From positions 1-64,000 of the forward strand of contig NZ_BMEC01000003.1 in assembly GCF_014636295.1 (NCBI RefSeq): a stretch of DNA of 64,000 nucleotides. Reading direction: 5' to 3'. Positions 63,679 through 64,000 of the stretch are shown one piece after another (position 1 is the stretch's first letter; each line of letters begins with the position of its first letter). The DNA is from Marivirga lumbricoides. Lineage in GTDB: Bacteria > Bacteroidota > Bacteroidia > Cytophagales > Cyclobacteriaceae. The translations under genes and the position numbers were made by a program. The notes beneath the pieces were generated by a model. The model saw nothing but the letters and a program-made list of their open reading frames with translations. It made no database searches and had not been told where the DNA came from.

Positions 63679-63865
63679 ATTGGTTTATTTAGGATAGCAG
63701 TAGTGTCGTCTTTTAGGAGAAAAGGGGAAGAAGTATTTTTCTGCGGCAGGCTATTTTTGGTGAGAATCAGCTACAATGTAAACATTGTTCTGCTACTCTA
63801 TCTGACATTTGTAATGTCAGATATTAATGAATTGGATTTTTAATAGTGATATTAAGGATGAAAAT

Positions 63866-63896
63866 TTTGCTTTTAAGATACCAATCGGTATCTTTG
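63866..63896 (+). promoter_or_regulatory. Promoter and palindromic operator of the TetR gene
   Basis: TTTG (63866-63869) and TATCTTTG (63889-63896) are 19 bases apart. The palindrome AAGATACC-AATC-GGTATCTT (63875-63894) overlaps the -7 element. The ATG is only 3 bases further, so the transcript may be leaderless. The site fits an autorepressor. Confidence 0.72.
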
Positions 63897-63899
63897 ATT

Positions 63900-64000
63900 A
63901 TGCGAAATGCTGAAATAACCAAAGAGAAGATTTTATCGGAAGCCGCGGCCTTATTCAATGTAAAAGGATTTAAAGCTACCTCACTCAGTGATATCACTAC
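63900..64000 (+). CDS. TetR family transcriptional regulator, N-terminal part
   Basis: The window ends 33 codons into this gene. Residues 1-33 read MRNAEITKEKILSEAAALFN, then VKGFKATSLSDIT, the first two helices of the TetR/AcrR DNA-binding domain. The rest lies outside. The palindrome directly upstream suggests autoregulation. Whether it also controls genes beyond the window is unknown. Confidence 0.85.
   Translation, partial: MRNAEITKEKILSEAAALFNVKGFKATSLSDIT

Noticed and set aside
63634-63843. A 69-codon open frame after the second ACP-like gene
   Set aside because: It runs across the terminator hairpin at 63647-63678 and has no recognisable family; an apparent hydrophobic stretch comes from T-rich DNA.
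1-64000. CRISPR arrays, insertion sequences, prophage or integrative elements
   Set aside because: I saw no regularly spaced repeats, transposase, integrase or terminal repeats while reading both strands; a very degraded element could still be missed by eye.

Overview
The window looks like a low-GC member of the Bacteroidota, most likely the order Cytophagales. The evidence is a PorU/PorV type IX secretion pair, a TonB-dependent receptor with a carboxypeptidase-like N-terminal domain, DUF4625 lipoproteins with acidic residues after the lipobox, a GbsR-type regulator, an M1-peptidase/ABC permease fusion, and several promoters of the Bacteroidota form TTTG-N19-TAnnTTTG. The order-level placement is inference. 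No tRNA, CRISPR array, insertion sequence or prophage gene was seen, so the region reads as chromosomal backbone with a few accessory cassettes.

Layout. 1-125: 3' end of a 5S rRNA and its terminator. 432-5651 (minus): YicC, a large TolB-propeller/beta-barrel protein and an FAD oxidoreductase. 5816-13790 (plus): MBL hydrolase, PssA, PorU, PorV, a non-catalytic M16 subunit and a YkgJ protein. 13839-20693: OmpA-family protein, a decayed gene, a CAP lipoprotein, a hypothetical protein and two L,D-transpeptidase-type lipoproteins. 20742-26754 (minus): a TonB receptor with four DUF4625-type lipoproteins, led by a promoter that overlaps two copies of a TGCAA-N5-TTGC palindrome. 27079-40589: housekeeping and transport genes (GNAT, gcvP, M28 peptidase, nucleotidyltransferase, RhlE-like helicase, dihydroorotase, ABC ATPase and permease/M1 fusion).

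41032-47559 (plus) is a compact redox/electrophile-stress cluster: HxlR regulator, small GNAT, YjdI ferredoxin-like protein, KefF-like oxidoreductase, KefB/C antiporter, a cyclic-nucleotide-domain histidine kinase, and a response regulator fused to a thioredoxin-reductase-like flavoprotein that has lost its CxxC. 48554-52807 is a polyamine cluster: SpeD, a lipoprotein, a glutathionylspermidine-synthase-like ATP-grasp ligase, a UPF0323-like lipoprotein and, divergently, a membrane-anchored spermidine-synthase-like protein. 56524-63618 is an RND efflux cassette (GbsR/MarR regulator, TolC, adaptor, permease) with three copies of an AGTTC-N10-GAACT operator, bracketed by two paralogous 77-residue acyl-carrier-protein-like proteins that lack the phosphopantetheine serine. 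The window ends inside a TetR gene preceded by a 20-bp palindrome overlapping its promoter.

The most notable items are the operator-controlled TonB/DUF4625 locus, the triple-operator efflux cassette with its serine-less ACP-like flanking genes, the polyamine ATP-grasp cluster, and a one-base homopolymer change that appears to run a nucleotidyltransferase gene into the antisense of rhlE.
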